Source: Microbacterium sp. LWO12-1.2
Lineage (GTDB): Bacteria; Actinomycetota; Actinomycetes; Actinomycetales; Microbacteriaceae
DNA: 64,000 nt
NCBI RefSeq assembly: GCF_040675875.1
Contig: NZ_JBEGII010000001.1
Location: 1,984,001 to 2,048,000 of the forward strand
Reading direction: 5' to 3'
In this document: one piece after another, positions 17,809 to 25,862 of the stretch
Position numbering within the stretch: position 1 is the first letter of the stretch
How the letters are laid out: every line of letters starts with the position of its first letter
The notes under the pieces: model-generated
Seen by the model: only the letters and a program-made list of their open reading frames with translations
Told to the model about the DNA's origin: nothing
The model's database searches: none
Made by a program: the position numbers and the translations under genes

Positions 17809-18738
17809 TTACGGGAGCAGATGCCCCGCGGCCCGGAACAGCTCGTACCACTCAGCCCTGGTGAGGTCGACATCGGCTCCGGCAGCCGCGTCCTGCACGC
17901 GCTGAGGCGTCGTGGTCCCGAGCACGACCTGCATCTTGGCGGGATGCCGGGAGATCCATGCCGTCGCGATGGCGATCGGGGTGACGCCGTACGACGCGGC
18001 CAGCCGGTCGATCACGGCGTTGAGCTCGGCGTACTCCGGATTGCCGAGGAAGACTCCCGTGAAGAAACCGCCCTGGAACGGCGACCACGCCTGGACGGTG
18101 ATGCCGTTGATACGGCAGTACTCCACGATCCCTCCGCCGTCTCGGACGACGCTCTGGTCCGACCCCGCCATGTTCGCCGCGACCGGCTGCGCGATGATCG
18201 GCGCATGCGTGATGGAGAGCTGCAGCTGGTTGGCGACGAGGGGCTGGCGCACGGCCGTGCGGAGCAGGTCGATCTGACGCGGCGTGTGGTTGGAGACACC
18301 GAATGCCCGCACCTTGCCGGCGGCCTCCAGCTCATCGAACGCTCTGGCGACCTCGTCCGGCTCGACCAGCGCGTCGGGACGATGCAGCAGCAACACGTCG
18401 ATGCGGTCGGTGCGCAGCGCCCGCAGCGACCCATCGACCTGTGCCGTGATGTGCTCGTACGAGAAGTCGAACATGCCCTGGGCCGGCACGATTCCGCACT
18501 TGGTCTGCAGCACGATCTCATCACGCTCGGCAGAGCTCAGCTGCAGAGCGTCGGCGAACCGGGACTCGCAGTGGTGCATGCTGCCGCCGTATATGTCGGC
18601 GTGGTCGAAGAAGTCGATCCCGGCATCACGCGCCGCACGGTAGAGCGTGCGGATGTGCGCGTCATCCTTGTCGTCGATGCGCATCATCCCTGCGATGACG
18701 GCGGGAGCGGTGGTGGATCCGAAGGGCACGGTCTTCAT
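17809..18738 (-). CDS. Aldo/keto reductase
   Basis: 309 aa (alpha/beta)8 NADPH-dependent oxidoreductase. Catalytic tetrad positions are visible as Asp and Tyr in DFFDHADIYGG, Lys in VLQTKCG and His in VLLLHRPD. The NADPH-binding end is MQVVLGTTTPQRVQDAA. The start is ATG 18738, with TATCGT (18745-18750) 6 nt upstream, so the transcript is probably leaderless. The longer frame to 18855 is rejected. It resembles the YdhF-type AKR group. Substrate unknown. Confidence 0.9.
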   Translation of the reverse strand: MKTVPFGSTTAPAVIAGMMRIDDKDDAHIRTLYRAARDAGIDFFDHADIYGGSMHHCESRFADALQLSSAERDEIVLQTKCGIVPAQGMFDFSYEHITAQVDGSLRALRTDRIDVLLLHRPDALVEPDEVARAFDELEAAGKVRAFGVSNHTPRQIDLLRTAVRQPLVANQLQLSITHAPIIAQPVAANMAGSDQSVVRDGGGIVEYCRINGITVQAWSPFQGGFFTGVFLGNPEYAELNAVIDRLAASYGVTPIAIATAWISRHPAKMQVVLGTTTPQRVQDAAAGADVDLTRAEWYELFRAAGHLLP

Positions 18739-18835
18739 CCCGCCACGATACCCGGGGCATCCACCGCGCGGCACGGAGCGAGCGACGTGCCAGTCGGAGC
18801 ATCCGCCCCAGCGGGCCCCGACCGACACGCCCTCC

Positions 18836-19072
18836 CTATGAATCCGCGCTGGCAACCCGAGGGGAAGGTACGAGCGCGGCAGGTGAGAGGTCCAACGCCA
18901 GCGCGATCGCGGCGAGCTCGGTGACTGTGAAGTCCGAGCGCACCTGCATTCTGCGCCGCAATGTGGAATAGGCGATTCCTGAGTGTTCCGACAGCCAGCG
19001 CCGGGAGTGCCCCGCTCTGCCGAGCTGCGCGGCGACCGCTTCTGCTACCACACGTCGGTCATCTGTCGTCAC
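18836..19072 (-). CDS. Small XRE-like helix-turn-helix protein
   Basis: 78 aa. The helix pattern AGHSRRWLSEHSGIAYSTLRRR followed by FTVTELAAIALALDL is that of a lambda-repressor-like HTH, and there is little else in the protein. It is divergent from a second XRE regulator paired with an ImmA/IrrE protease, with about 95 bp between the starts. It may be a small repressor of that promoter, in the manner of a phage or ICE switch, but no phage structural or integrase genes are present. ATG 19072 has GATAGT 6 nt upstream. Confidence 0.7.
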   Translation of the reverse strand: MTTDDRRVVAEAVAAQLGRAGHSRRWLSEHSGIAYSTLRRRMQVRSDFTVTELAAIALALDLSPAALVPSPRVASADS

Positions 19073-19166
19073 ATGGAGACACTATCGCCCCGCCTGGCGA
19101 CGTGCAACAGTTCCCGGGTCCAGCATGACAGCATATTGGTCACAGGCCGGTGCTATCGTGACTCGT

Positions 19167-19544
19167 GTGAAGACACTGTCCGAGGAGTTCAACGCCGCCG
19201 TCGGACGCCAGCTGCGCGGCGAGATCGCCGCCGCGGGAAGCAGCATCGCGGCGATGGCACGTGACATCGGAATCGCCCGCAGCGCCCTCGACAACTATGT
19301 CACCGGCAAACGCGCCATCCCCGTCCCCGTGGTCTACGCCGTCTGCGCGAAGGTCCAGGTCGCCCCTCACCTCGTGCTCGCCAGAGCCGAGGAACGGCTG
19401 AGCGCCGACAGCGCCAGAGCAGCCGGCGTCGTGACCCCCTTCCGCCGCCGGACCAATGTCGCAGGCACCGACGACACTATCCCCGAAGTCGCCTTCGATT
19501 CCCCCGTCGGACACGAACGCGATACCGACGACCTGTACCAGTAG
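19167..19544 (+). CDS. XRE family transcriptional regulator paired with ImmA/IrrE protease
   Basis: 125 aa. HTH at about residues 14-60 (AGSSIAAMARDIGIARSALDNYVTGKR), followed by a charged, probably flexible tail. I chose GTG 19167 because TATCGT (19154-19159) stands 7 nt upstream, preceded by TG as an extended -10, which gives a leaderless start. An ATG at 19125 would add 14 residues that lie inside that promoter. The gene is 7 bp before the ImmA/IrrE gene, a standard pair in which the protease cleaves the repressor. What it regulates is unknown, perhaps only itself and the divergent HTH gene. Confidence 0.78.
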   Translation: MKTLSEEFNAAVGRQLRGEIAAAGSSIAAMARDIGIARSALDNYVTGKRAIPVPVVYAVCAKVQVAPHLVLARAEERLSADSARAAGVVTPFRRRTNVAGTDDTIPEVAFDSPVGHERDTDDLYQ

Positions 19545-19551
19545 GAGCATC

Positions 19552-19992
19552 ATGGACCACCTCCTTCGACTCGTCGAGGAGAGTGGACTCCGCGTCGTGG
19601 AGCGCTCCGGCCCCACCAGGGGCGGCTACGACCACGCCGGCATGACGATTCGACTCGCCCCCGGCATGAGCGTCCGCACGACGACGAGCGTGCTGGCGCA
19701 CGAACTCGGACACGCGGCCCTCGGCCACACGGTGTCGGCGCACCCGGAGGTCCGCGCCCGCCAGGAGCGCCGCGCGGACGAATGGGCGGCACGGCTGCTC
19801 ATCTCGCCCGCCGCCTATGCCGCCGCCGAAGCGGCCCGTGGTCCGCATCGCGCGAGTCTGGCCTTCGACCTCGGGGTCACCGTCGAGCTGATCGAGGCGT
19901 ACCAGCGCATGCTGCAGCGGATCGGAGAGAGCGTCTACGTCGCGCCGCGCATGGGATCCGGCCAATGGGCGCACCGCGTCGCGGCCGGGTGA
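19552..19992 (+). CDS. ImmA/IrrE family metallo-endopeptidase
   Basis: 146 aa with zinc-protease motif LAHELGHAALGH (HExxH) and a downstream acidic helix, RRADEWAARLLISPAAY, supplying the third ligand Glu/Asp, as in ImmA and IrrE. GTAGGAG about 5 nt before ATG 19552 sets the start; the open frame from 19456 lies inside the XRE gene. Relatives cut a cognate XRE repressor in response to DNA damage or other stress. The XRE gene immediately upstream is the expected target. Confidence 0.88.
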   Translation: MDHLLRLVEESGLRVVERSGPTRGGYDHAGMTIRLAPGMSVRTTTSVLAHELGHAALGHTVSAHPEVRARQERRADEWAARLLISPAAYAAAEAARGPHRASLAFDLGVTVELIEAYQRMLQRIGESVYVAPRMGSGQWAHRVAAG

Positions 19993-20034
19993 ACCTGCGA
20001 TTCCGGGCGACGTGGAACTGGTTGAATGGCGGGC

Positions 20035-20637
20035 ATGGCTTTTCTCGTCTCCCCCTCTGCCGTCACGCTGACCGGAACGCTCGTCGAGCTGCGCCCCCTC
20101 GAGGCATCGCACCGTGATGCGCTGATCGAGGCGGTGCAGGAGGGCGATCTCTGGAAGACCGCCTGGTACACCTCGGTACCGGCTCCCGACGGCGTCGAGG
20201 CGGAGATCGCGCGGCGCATCGCGCTGCGCGAGACCGGGGAGATGGTGCCGTTCACCGCCTTCGATTCGTCCGGCCGGGTCCTCGGCATGACCTCGTACTA
20301 CGATATCGACGCCGACGTCCCCCGTCTGCACATCGGCTACACCTGGAACCGCCCCTCGGCGCACGGCACCGGCACGAACGCGGAGTCCAAGCTGCTGCTC
20401 CTGCAGCACGCCTTCGAGACGTTGGGGGTCTTCCGCGTCGGCCTCACCACACAGTGGGTGAACTTCCAGTCGCGCGCCGCCATCGAGCGGCTCGGAGCGA
20501 AGCAGGACGGCGTGATGCGCGCCATGTCGCGCTACCGCAACGGCGCCCTGCGCGACAGCGTCGAGTTCTCGATCATCGAGCCGGAATGGCCGGCGGTGAG
20601 GGCGAACCTCGAGGCCCGGTTGGCCACGCGCCGCTGA
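20035..20637 (+). CDS. GNAT family N-acetyltransferase (RimJ/RimL-like)
   Basis: 200 aa from ATG 20035, or 203 aa from ATG 20026. TTGAAT lies 7 nt before the former. The pattern is LVELRPLEASHRDALIEAV, then HIGYTWNRPSAHGTGTNAESKLLLLQHAF, the acetyl-CoA-binding region, where the R/Q-x-x-G-x-G/A loop is degenerate (SAHGTGTNAE), and then a VNFQSRAAIERLGAK segment conserved in RimJ/RimL acetyltransferases. It ends one base before the convergent desaturase gene. Substrate unknown. Confidence 0.85.
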   Translation: MAFLVSPSAVTLTGTLVELRPLEASHRDALIEAVQEGDLWKTAWYTSVPAPDGVEAEIARRIALRETGEMVPFTAFDSSGRVLGMTSYYDIDADVPRLHIGYTWNRPSAHGTGTNAESKLLLLQHAFETLGVFRVGLTTQWVNFQSRAAIERLGAKQDGVMRAMSRYRNGALRDSVEFSIIEPEWPAVRANLEARLATRR

Positions 20638-21732
20638 TCAGACGGTCAGGGCGTTGCGCTGTTCGATCAGCGGACACGAGAACACGTCGCGTTCTCCCAG
20701 CCCGACGCGGTTGATGTAGCGGACCACGATCGCGTACGACGCGAACAGGCTGGTCTGCGTATACAGCACGTCATGGTCTCGGCAGTAGGCCGCGATCACG
20801 GGAGCAGCCCGGCGCAGGTGCGGTCGCGGCATCGACGGGAACAGATGATGCTCGATCTGATAGTTCAGACCGCCCATCGCGACGTCGAGGAAGCGGCTCC
20901 CCCGGATGTTGCGGCTCATGAGCACCTGACGGCGCAGGAAGTCGAGTGCCATGTCACGCGGCACCACCGGCATCCCCTTGTGGTTCGGGGCGAAGGCCAT
21001 GCCCATGTAGAACCCGAAGAGCCCCAGTTGCACCGCGAGGAACACGAACGCGATGCCCGGAGAGAGCACCAGGAACACCAGCACCAGGTAGCCGATCATC
21101 CGCACGCTCAGGAAGACGATCTCGACCCACCGCCGCTCGAGCCTGCCGCGCGCGAGCACGCGTCGCACGCTCGAGGCGTGCAGGGAGATGCCCTCGAGGA
21201 ACAGGATCGGGAAGAACAGCAGACCCTGATGCCCGCGGAGCCAGCTGATGGCCGGACCACGGTGCTTCATCGCCGTCTCCGCTGTGACCGCGATGACCGG
21301 AAGCTCGATGTCGGGATCCGCGCCCAGCTTGTTCGGGTTCGCGTGATGGCGTGTGTGCTTGTGCTGCCACCATCCGTAGCTCATGCCGACCAGCAGGTCA
21401 CCCAGGATCAGGCTGATCCAGTCGTTCCACCGGCCCGAGACGAAGATCTGCCGGTGCGCCGCGTCATGGCCGAGGAAGGCGATCTGGGTGAACAGGATCG
21501 CGAGCGCCGCGGCGGTGAATAGCTGCCACCAGGTGTCGCCGATCCAGATGAACGCCAGCACGAACGCGGCCACGGTCACAGGAGCTGCCACCAGCTTCGT
21601 CCAGTAGTAGCCGTAGCGGCGACGCAGGAATCCGAGACTGCGGACCTGCTGGGCCAGCTCGGTGAACGTGCTCGATGCACGCGGCGCGCTGTCGCGCGGA
21701 CGTGTGCGGACGGTCGGACGGATGTCGCCCAT
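20638..21732 (-). CDS. Membrane fatty acid desaturase
   Basis: 364 aa integral membrane di-iron desaturase. The three histidine boxes are intact: HDAAH (about residues 89-93), HKHTRHH (about 125-131) and QIEHHLFP near the C-terminus. Hydrophobic segments lie around residues 48-66 and 70-90 and in the second half. The box 3 form QxxHH is that of the acyl-lipid/linoleoyl-CoA desaturase group, which needs an electron donor such as ferredoxin. ATG 21732 follows a GAGG-containing ribosome site. The enzyme would add double bonds to membrane acyl chains; regiospecificity is unknown. Confidence 0.92.
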   Translation of the reverse strand: MGDIRPTVRTRPRDSAPRASSTFTELAQQVRSLGFLRRRYGYYWTKLVAAPVTVAAFVLAFIWIGDTWWQLFTAAALAILFTQIAFLGHDAAHRQIFVSGRWNDWISLILGDLLVGMSYGWWQHKHTRHHANPNKLGADPDIELPVIAVTAETAMKHRGPAISWLRGHQGLLFFPILFLEGISLHASSVRRVLARGRLERRWVEIVFLSVRMIGYLVLVFLVLSPGIAFVFLAVQLGLFGFYMGMAFAPNHKGMPVVPRDMALDFLRRQVLMSRNIRGSRFLDVAMGGLNYQIEHHLFPSMPRPHLRRAAPVIAAYCRDHDVLYTQTSLFASYAIVVRYINRVGLGERDVFSCPLIEQRNALTV

Positions 21733-21761
21733 GATGACCTCTTCTCCGGCGGGTCGCCCGC

Positions 21762-22277
21762 TCAGCGGGTGGCGCCGCCCTCTTCCACCCACTCGTCGAT
21801 GCGCGCGTCGTCGTCCACGGCGACCGGCACAGCACGGCGGGTGAAGACCACCGATTCCGCGAGGGCGGCGACGGATGCCGCACGGACCTGTTCGCGGTCG
21901 GAGGCGTCCTGGTAGCGATGCGCGGCGATCTCGCGGTCGGCCTGAAGGTCGGCAGCGATCGTTGCGAATCGTTCCGCGATGACGGCAGCGAGGCCGTCAC
22001 GGAGCTCTTCCAGGTTGGTGTTCGCGATCTCCAGACGACGATCCGCGACGCGGAGTTCGACGGTCGGGTATCCGTTCGCGGACAGGTGGGCGCGCATCTC
22101 GCTGCCCTGGATCGCGGCGACCTCGTCGCGATCCGTCTTGCGCGTGAACACCGCTTCGACGGTGTAGCGGTCGGGTGCATCATCGGTCAGCAGCGTCGCA
22201 GGAAGCGAGCCGATCAGGACGTTCTCCAGACCCAGCGTTTCGGGGCTCTGCCCCGCGATTTTCAGTTGTGTGTTCAT
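21762..22277 (-). CDS. Conserved hypothetical protein, soluble
   Basis: 171 aa acidic, soluble protein with no signal peptide or membrane segment. The sequence is rich in Ala, Arg, Glu and Asp with long predicted helices (LEELRDGLAAVIAERFATIAADLQADREIAAHRY) and ends in DEWVEEGG. I do not recognise a family. ATG 22277 has TAACGT (22284-22289) 6 nt upstream with no Shine-Dalgarno, so it is probably a leaderless gene. It lies 29 bp before the desaturase on the same strand and may be co-transcribed with it. Confidence 0.65.
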   Translation of the reverse strand: MNTQLKIAGQSPETLGLENVLIGSLPATLLTDDAPDRYTVEAVFTRKTDRDEVAAIQGSEMRAHLSANGYPTVELRVADRRLEIANTNLEELRDGLAAVIAERFATIAADLQADREIAAHRYQDASDREQVRAASVAALAESVVFTRRAVPVAVDDDARIDEWVEEGGATR

Positions 22278-22368
22278 GTACCGACGTTACGCCTGCAACC
22301 TGTACTACTCACAGGCTGGAGATCCGGTGCGCGCGTCGAAAGCGACGCACGCAGCCGAGCGACGTCGG

Positions 22369-22572
22369 TCAGTCCGTGGCCTTGCCCGCCCAGTTGTTCG
22401 AGCGCTTGGTGGCCGTACCGCCCTGACGCATCATGAACGCGAGCGAGAGGCTCGTGATCAGGAGGCCGGCGCAGAACACGATCGCCTGGAAGTCCTCGAG
22501 CGACTGGGCCAGACCCATGAGGTAGATGCCTCCGAGGAAGAGGATCATGAAGAAGATGAAGCTGAGGATCAC
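22369..22572 (-). CDS. Small two-helix membrane protein
   Basis: 67 aa from GTG 22572, which has AGGAG five nt upstream; a longer frame from ATG 22620 lacks a ribosome site. There are two hydrophobic helices (ILSFIFFMILFLGGIYLMGLA and FQAIVFCAGLLITSLSLAFMM) and a short basic tail. Proteins like this are common in Microbacteriaceae without an assigned role. It is flanked by a leaderless hypothetical gene and a divergent flavodoxin-like gene. Confidence 0.7.
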   Translation of the reverse strand: MILSFIFFMILFLGGIYLMGLAQSLEDFQAIVFCAGLLITSLSLAFMMRQGGTATKRSNNWAGKATD

Positions 22573-22709
22573 GGGGTCTCCTGTCGTAGCGGCCGTCATC
22601 CAGGATACCGTCGGCCGCACCGTCCGCTTGCCGCTCCGCGACTAGCGCACGATCACGCGGGGCGGAACCCCCTGTGAGCCCGGGCGTCGATCTGGTTTCG
22701 TCTGTGGGT

Positions 22710-23321
22710 ATGAGCACTCCCCTGAAGGCGATCGCCATCTCCTGCACGTTGAAGCCGTCCCCCTCCGAGTCGAGCTCGGATCTGCTCGCCTCGCAGATCC
22801 TCGACGAGTTGGCCGCCCACGGCGTGACAGGAGAGGTCGCGCGCGCGGTGGACTCGGTCATCAGTCCCGGTGTCGAGGCCGACATGGGTGGTGACGACGA
22901 GTGGCCGGCGCTGCGCACGCGGATCCTGGATGCCGACATCCTCGTCCTCGTCACCCCGACCTGGATGGGCCAGCACTCCAGCGTCGCCCAGCGCGTCCTC
23001 GAACGCCTGGACGCCGAACTCGGCGAGACGGATGCACGCGGGCGCCCTCACCTGTTCGACAAGGTCGCGATCGCCGGGATCGTGGGCAATGAGGACGGAG
23101 CCCACCACATCGCCGCCATCCTCTTCCAGTCGCTCAACGATGTCGGCTACACGATCCCCGCGCAGGCCTCGGTGTACTGGAACGGCGAGGCGATGCACAC
23201 GACCGACTACAAGGATCTCGACGAGGTTCCCGCGAAGGTCCAGGTGGCACTCACCACGGCCGCGAGCAATGCGGCGCACCTGGCACGAGCGCTGCGGGAA
23301 CGCGAGTATCCCGTGCGCTGA
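22710..23321 (+). CDS. Flavodoxin-like NAD(P)H-dependent FMN oxidoreductase
   Basis: 203 aa flavodoxin fold of the NADPH-dependent FMN reductase/WrbA kind. AIAISCTLKPSPSESSSDLLA is the N-terminal phosphate-binding loop, VLVTPTWMGQHSSVAQRVLERLD the second flavin loop, and GIVGNEDGAHHIAAILFQ the third. ATG 22710 is preferred to an ATG at 22674 because the fold begins just after it. It may supply reduced flavin to monooxygenases such as the LLM proteins in this window; that is speculation. Confidence 0.85.
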   Translation: MSTPLKAIAISCTLKPSPSESSSDLLASQILDELAAHGVTGEVARAVDSVISPGVEADMGGDDEWPALRTRILDADILVLVTPTWMGQHSSVAQRVLERLDAELGETDARGRPHLFDKVAIAGIVGNEDGAHHIAAILFQSLNDVGYTIPAQASVYWNGEAMHTTDYKDLDEVPAKVQVALTTAASNAAHLARALREREYPVR

Positions 23322-23323
23322 AC

Positions 23324-24343
23324 TCAGGCGTGCGGTGAGGCGCGCGTGAAGATGGTGACGTCCCGGCGCCGCGAGCGCTCCTGCGTCATGCCGACGAGCT
23401 CGAGACGGCGGAAGACGCGGCGCGGGAGCGGAGGCAGTTCGGCCGTGAGTCCGCGCGGAGGCTTCGCGAGCCCGGCGATCAGGGACAGGTCGACGCCGTT
23501 TCCCTGCACCTCGATCCGCGCGTAGTCGCTGCGGGTGCGCCACACGAGGCGATCCAGCAGGCGGAACGGGATGACATGGGTCGACTCCCCCACCGTCACG
23601 CGAAGCTCGTCGTTTCCGAAAGCCACCACGCAGGCCTCCGTCCGGCGGCGCAGCACGGTCGTGAACACGACGTACACGGGCAGCGCGATCACCACACCGA
23701 CCAGGATGATCGTCAGGCGCGCACCCAGGCGCAGCACGACGTCGTCGAACGCGATCACCACCGCGGTGCCGCCCAGCCCGAAGACGACGACGATCGCGAT
23801 GATCGCACCGGTGAGCGCGCGCATACGGAGCGGGATACCGGGAAAACGCACGCCCGATCCGTCGCCGCTCTCCTCGCGCTCCCACTCCGGTGTCACCGGC
23901 ACCGGCCGCTTCTTCACCTCACGCTGCGTCATGGCGTCGGTGATGCGCGAGAGCAGGCCCAGCCAGATCCACCCCGCCGCAGGGATCGCAGCGAGCTGCA
24001 CGACGACCGCGCCCGCCCGCACCTGTTCGGGGAGCGGCGCGAGCAGATCGTTGCCGAACTCGACCACGAAGGCGATGGCGGCGCCGAGCACGATGGCGAC
24101 TGCGGCGTGCAGGAACGCCCCGTTGCGCGCGGGGACCATCCGCAGCGTCGCGTTCACGAACGCGAACCCGAAGCACCAGCCGCCGACCAGCATCAGCAGG
24201 AACGGGAAGAAGCTCAGGTCGTCGCCCGCCAGCGTCCAGATCAGCGCCGCGAGCAGCAGCAGCGCACCCCAGATCATGGGGTTGCGGATCAGACGCCGCC
24301 CCACGGCGCGATGCACCTGGGTGTCGAGGGCGGAGTCGGTCAT
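23324..24343 (-). CDS. Conserved hypothetical membrane protein
   Basis: 339 aa. Hydrophobic helices group at about residues 24-65 (two), 78-125 (two) and 178-235 (two), followed by a soluble C-terminal domain of about 100 residues rich in beta-prone segments (VVAFGNDELRVTVGESTHVIPFRLLDRLVW), which looks like a PH-like domain. ATG 24343 has TAGGAT (24351-24356) 7 nt upstream, so it is probably leaderless; the frame to 24622 runs into lysA. It lies 10 bp beyond the lysA stop. Function unknown. Confidence 0.75.
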   Translation of the reverse strand: MTDSALDTQVHRAVGRRLIRNPMIWGALLLLAALIWTLAGDDLSFFPFLLMLVGGWCFGFAFVNATLRMVPARNGAFLHAAVAIVLGAAIAFVVEFGNDLLAPLPEQVRAGAVVVQLAAIPAAGWIWLGLLSRITDAMTQREVKKRPVPVTPEWEREESGDGSGVRFPGIPLRMRALTGAIIAIVVVFGLGGTAVVIAFDDVVLRLGARLTIILVGVVIALPVYVVFTTVLRRRTEACVVAFGNDELRVTVGESTHVIPFRLLDRLVWRTRSDYARIEVQGNGVDLSLIAGLAKPPRGLTAELPPLPRRVFRRLELVGMTQERSRRRDVTIFTRASPHA

Positions 24344-24353
24344 CGGGGCAATC

Positions 24354-25781
24354 CTATGGCGTGAGGGGACCTCCCTGAGGGCGCCAGGATGCGCTCTTCG
24401 CCAGCAGATCATCCTCGGTCTCTCCGTGCACGATGAGGCGCGCCCCTCGGCCGGAGGCGGCGACGATCGGCGGTCGAGGGAGGTAGTTGTAGTTGCTCGC
24501 GAGCGACCAGCAGTACGCTCCGGTGGCAGCGACGACGAGAGTGTCGCCGGCGCGCACGTCCCCGGGAAGCAGGTCGCGGTGCACGACGATATCGCCGGAT
24601 TCGCAGTGCTTGCCGACGACACGGACGAGTGCCGGCGCCGCGTCGCTGGTCCGGTTGGCGATGCGGACCTGATAGTCGGCGCCGTACAGGGCAGGGCGGG
24701 CGTTGTCGCTCATCCCGCCGTCGACGCTGACGTACAGGCGCTCATCGTGCCCGTGGTCGGCGGGAGCGACGGCATCGCTCCCTGCGAGCGGTACCGGCTT
24801 GGTGGTCCCGACCGTGTACAGCGTGACCCCCGCGGGGCCGATCACGACGCGCCCCGGCTCGAAGGCCAGGTGCGGTACCGGTACCGCGAACTCGCGCGCG
24901 CAGTCGGCGACCACATCGGCGAGATCACGCGCGACATCGGCGATCGCAGGAACATTCCCGGCCTGCGCACTCGTGTAGGCGATGCCGAAGCCCCCGCCGA
25001 GGTTGAGCTCGGGAATCGGCCGTCCCGTCAGCCGCGCCAGCTCCGGATAGACACGCATCAGGCGTCGGGCGGACTCTCGGAACCCGTCAGTTCCGAAGAT
25101 CTGCGATCCGATGTGGCAATGGAGCCCGACGAACTCGAGGCTGTCGTGCGCGAGGATCGCACCCACCAGACGCGGCGCGTCGGCCAGGGGCTGACCGAAC
25201 TTCTGGTCTTCGTGCGCCGTGGCGAGGTAGTCGTGAGTGGAGGCATGCACGCCGCTGTTCACCCGCAGCCGTACGCGCTGCCTGACTCCCGCTGCGCGTG
25301 CCGCCGCGGCGACGCGCTCCGTCTCGATCTCGCTGTCGATGACGATCGTGCCGACGCCGGCGTCGATCGCACGGCGGATCTCCCGCTCCGACTTGTTGTT
25401 GCCGTGGAACCCGATCCTGCGCGGATCCACCCCCGCGGCGAGCGCCACGGCGAGCTCGCCGCCGCTGGCCACGTCGACCGCCAGCCCTTCCTCGGCCATC
25501 CAGCGCGCCACGTCGATGCAGAGCAGCGCTTTGCCGGCGTAGTAGACGGTCGCTGTCGTGCCGATCCTCTCCGCCTCAGCCTCGAGCGCCGTGCGAATCC
25601 TGCGTGCACGAGCCCTGGCGACATCCTCGTCGAGCACGTAGAGCGGTGAGCCGTACTGCGCGATCAGGGCTGAGGCTCTCATCTCTCCGAGCAGGAGCTC
25701 CCCGGTCTGCGGATCCCGACGGGCCGTCGGCGGAAAGACCCGCTGATCGATCTCGTTCGGATCGGACACGTCGGTCGTCAT
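24354..25781 (-). CDS. lysA: Diaminopimelate decarboxylase
   Basis: 475 aa PLP-dependent fold III decarboxylase that converts meso-diaminopimelate to L-lysine. YYAGKALL carries the PLP lysine (Lys84), HCHIGSQI and NLGGGFGI are cofactor-binding segments, and VGKHCESGD holds the catalytic Cys from the partner subunit. ATG 25781 has a GAGGGG ribosome site. It is not next to argS/hom/thrC as the actinobacterial lysA often is, but follows genes for an FAD amino-acid oxidase, an LD-carboxypeptidase and a peptide importer. That context suggests scavenging of cell-wall amino acids, or a related D- or L-diamino-acid decarboxylase activity. Family assignment is strong; physiological substrate less so. 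Confidence 0.88.
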   Translation of the reverse strand: MTTDVSDPNEIDQRVFPPTARRDPQTGELLLGEMRASALIAQYGSPLYVLDEDVARARARRIRTALEAEAERIGTTATVYYAGKALLCIDVARWMAEEGLAVDVASGGELAVALAAGVDPRRIGFHGNNKSEREIRRAIDAGVGTIVIDSEIETERVAAAARAAGVRQRVRLRVNSGVHASTHDYLATAHEDQKFGQPLADAPRLVGAILAHDSLEFVGLHCHIGSQIFGTDGFRESARRLMRVYPELARLTGRPIPELNLGGGFGIAYTSAQAGNVPAIADVARDLADVVADCAREFAVPVPHLAFEPGRVVIGPAGVTLYTVGTTKPVPLAGSDAVAPADHGHDERLYVSVDGGMSDNARPALYGADYQVRIANRTSDAAPALVRVVGKHCESGDIVVHRDLLPGDVRAGDTLVVAATGAYCWSLASNYNYLPRPPIVAASGRGARLIVHGETEDDLLAKSASWRPQGGPLTP

Positions 25782-25862
25782 GGTTCCCCTCTTCTTCTTG
25801 TTCCGGCACGCCCACCTGCTTCTTCTCCGGCACGCCCGCCACGATGTCGAACCGATCGCCGC

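Noticed and set aside
25782..25862. Imperfect direct repeat (GTGCCGGA with A-rich tails) between lysA and the FAD oxidase gene
   Set aside because: Only two short copies, without an inverted partner or clear relation to a promoter. No function can be supported.
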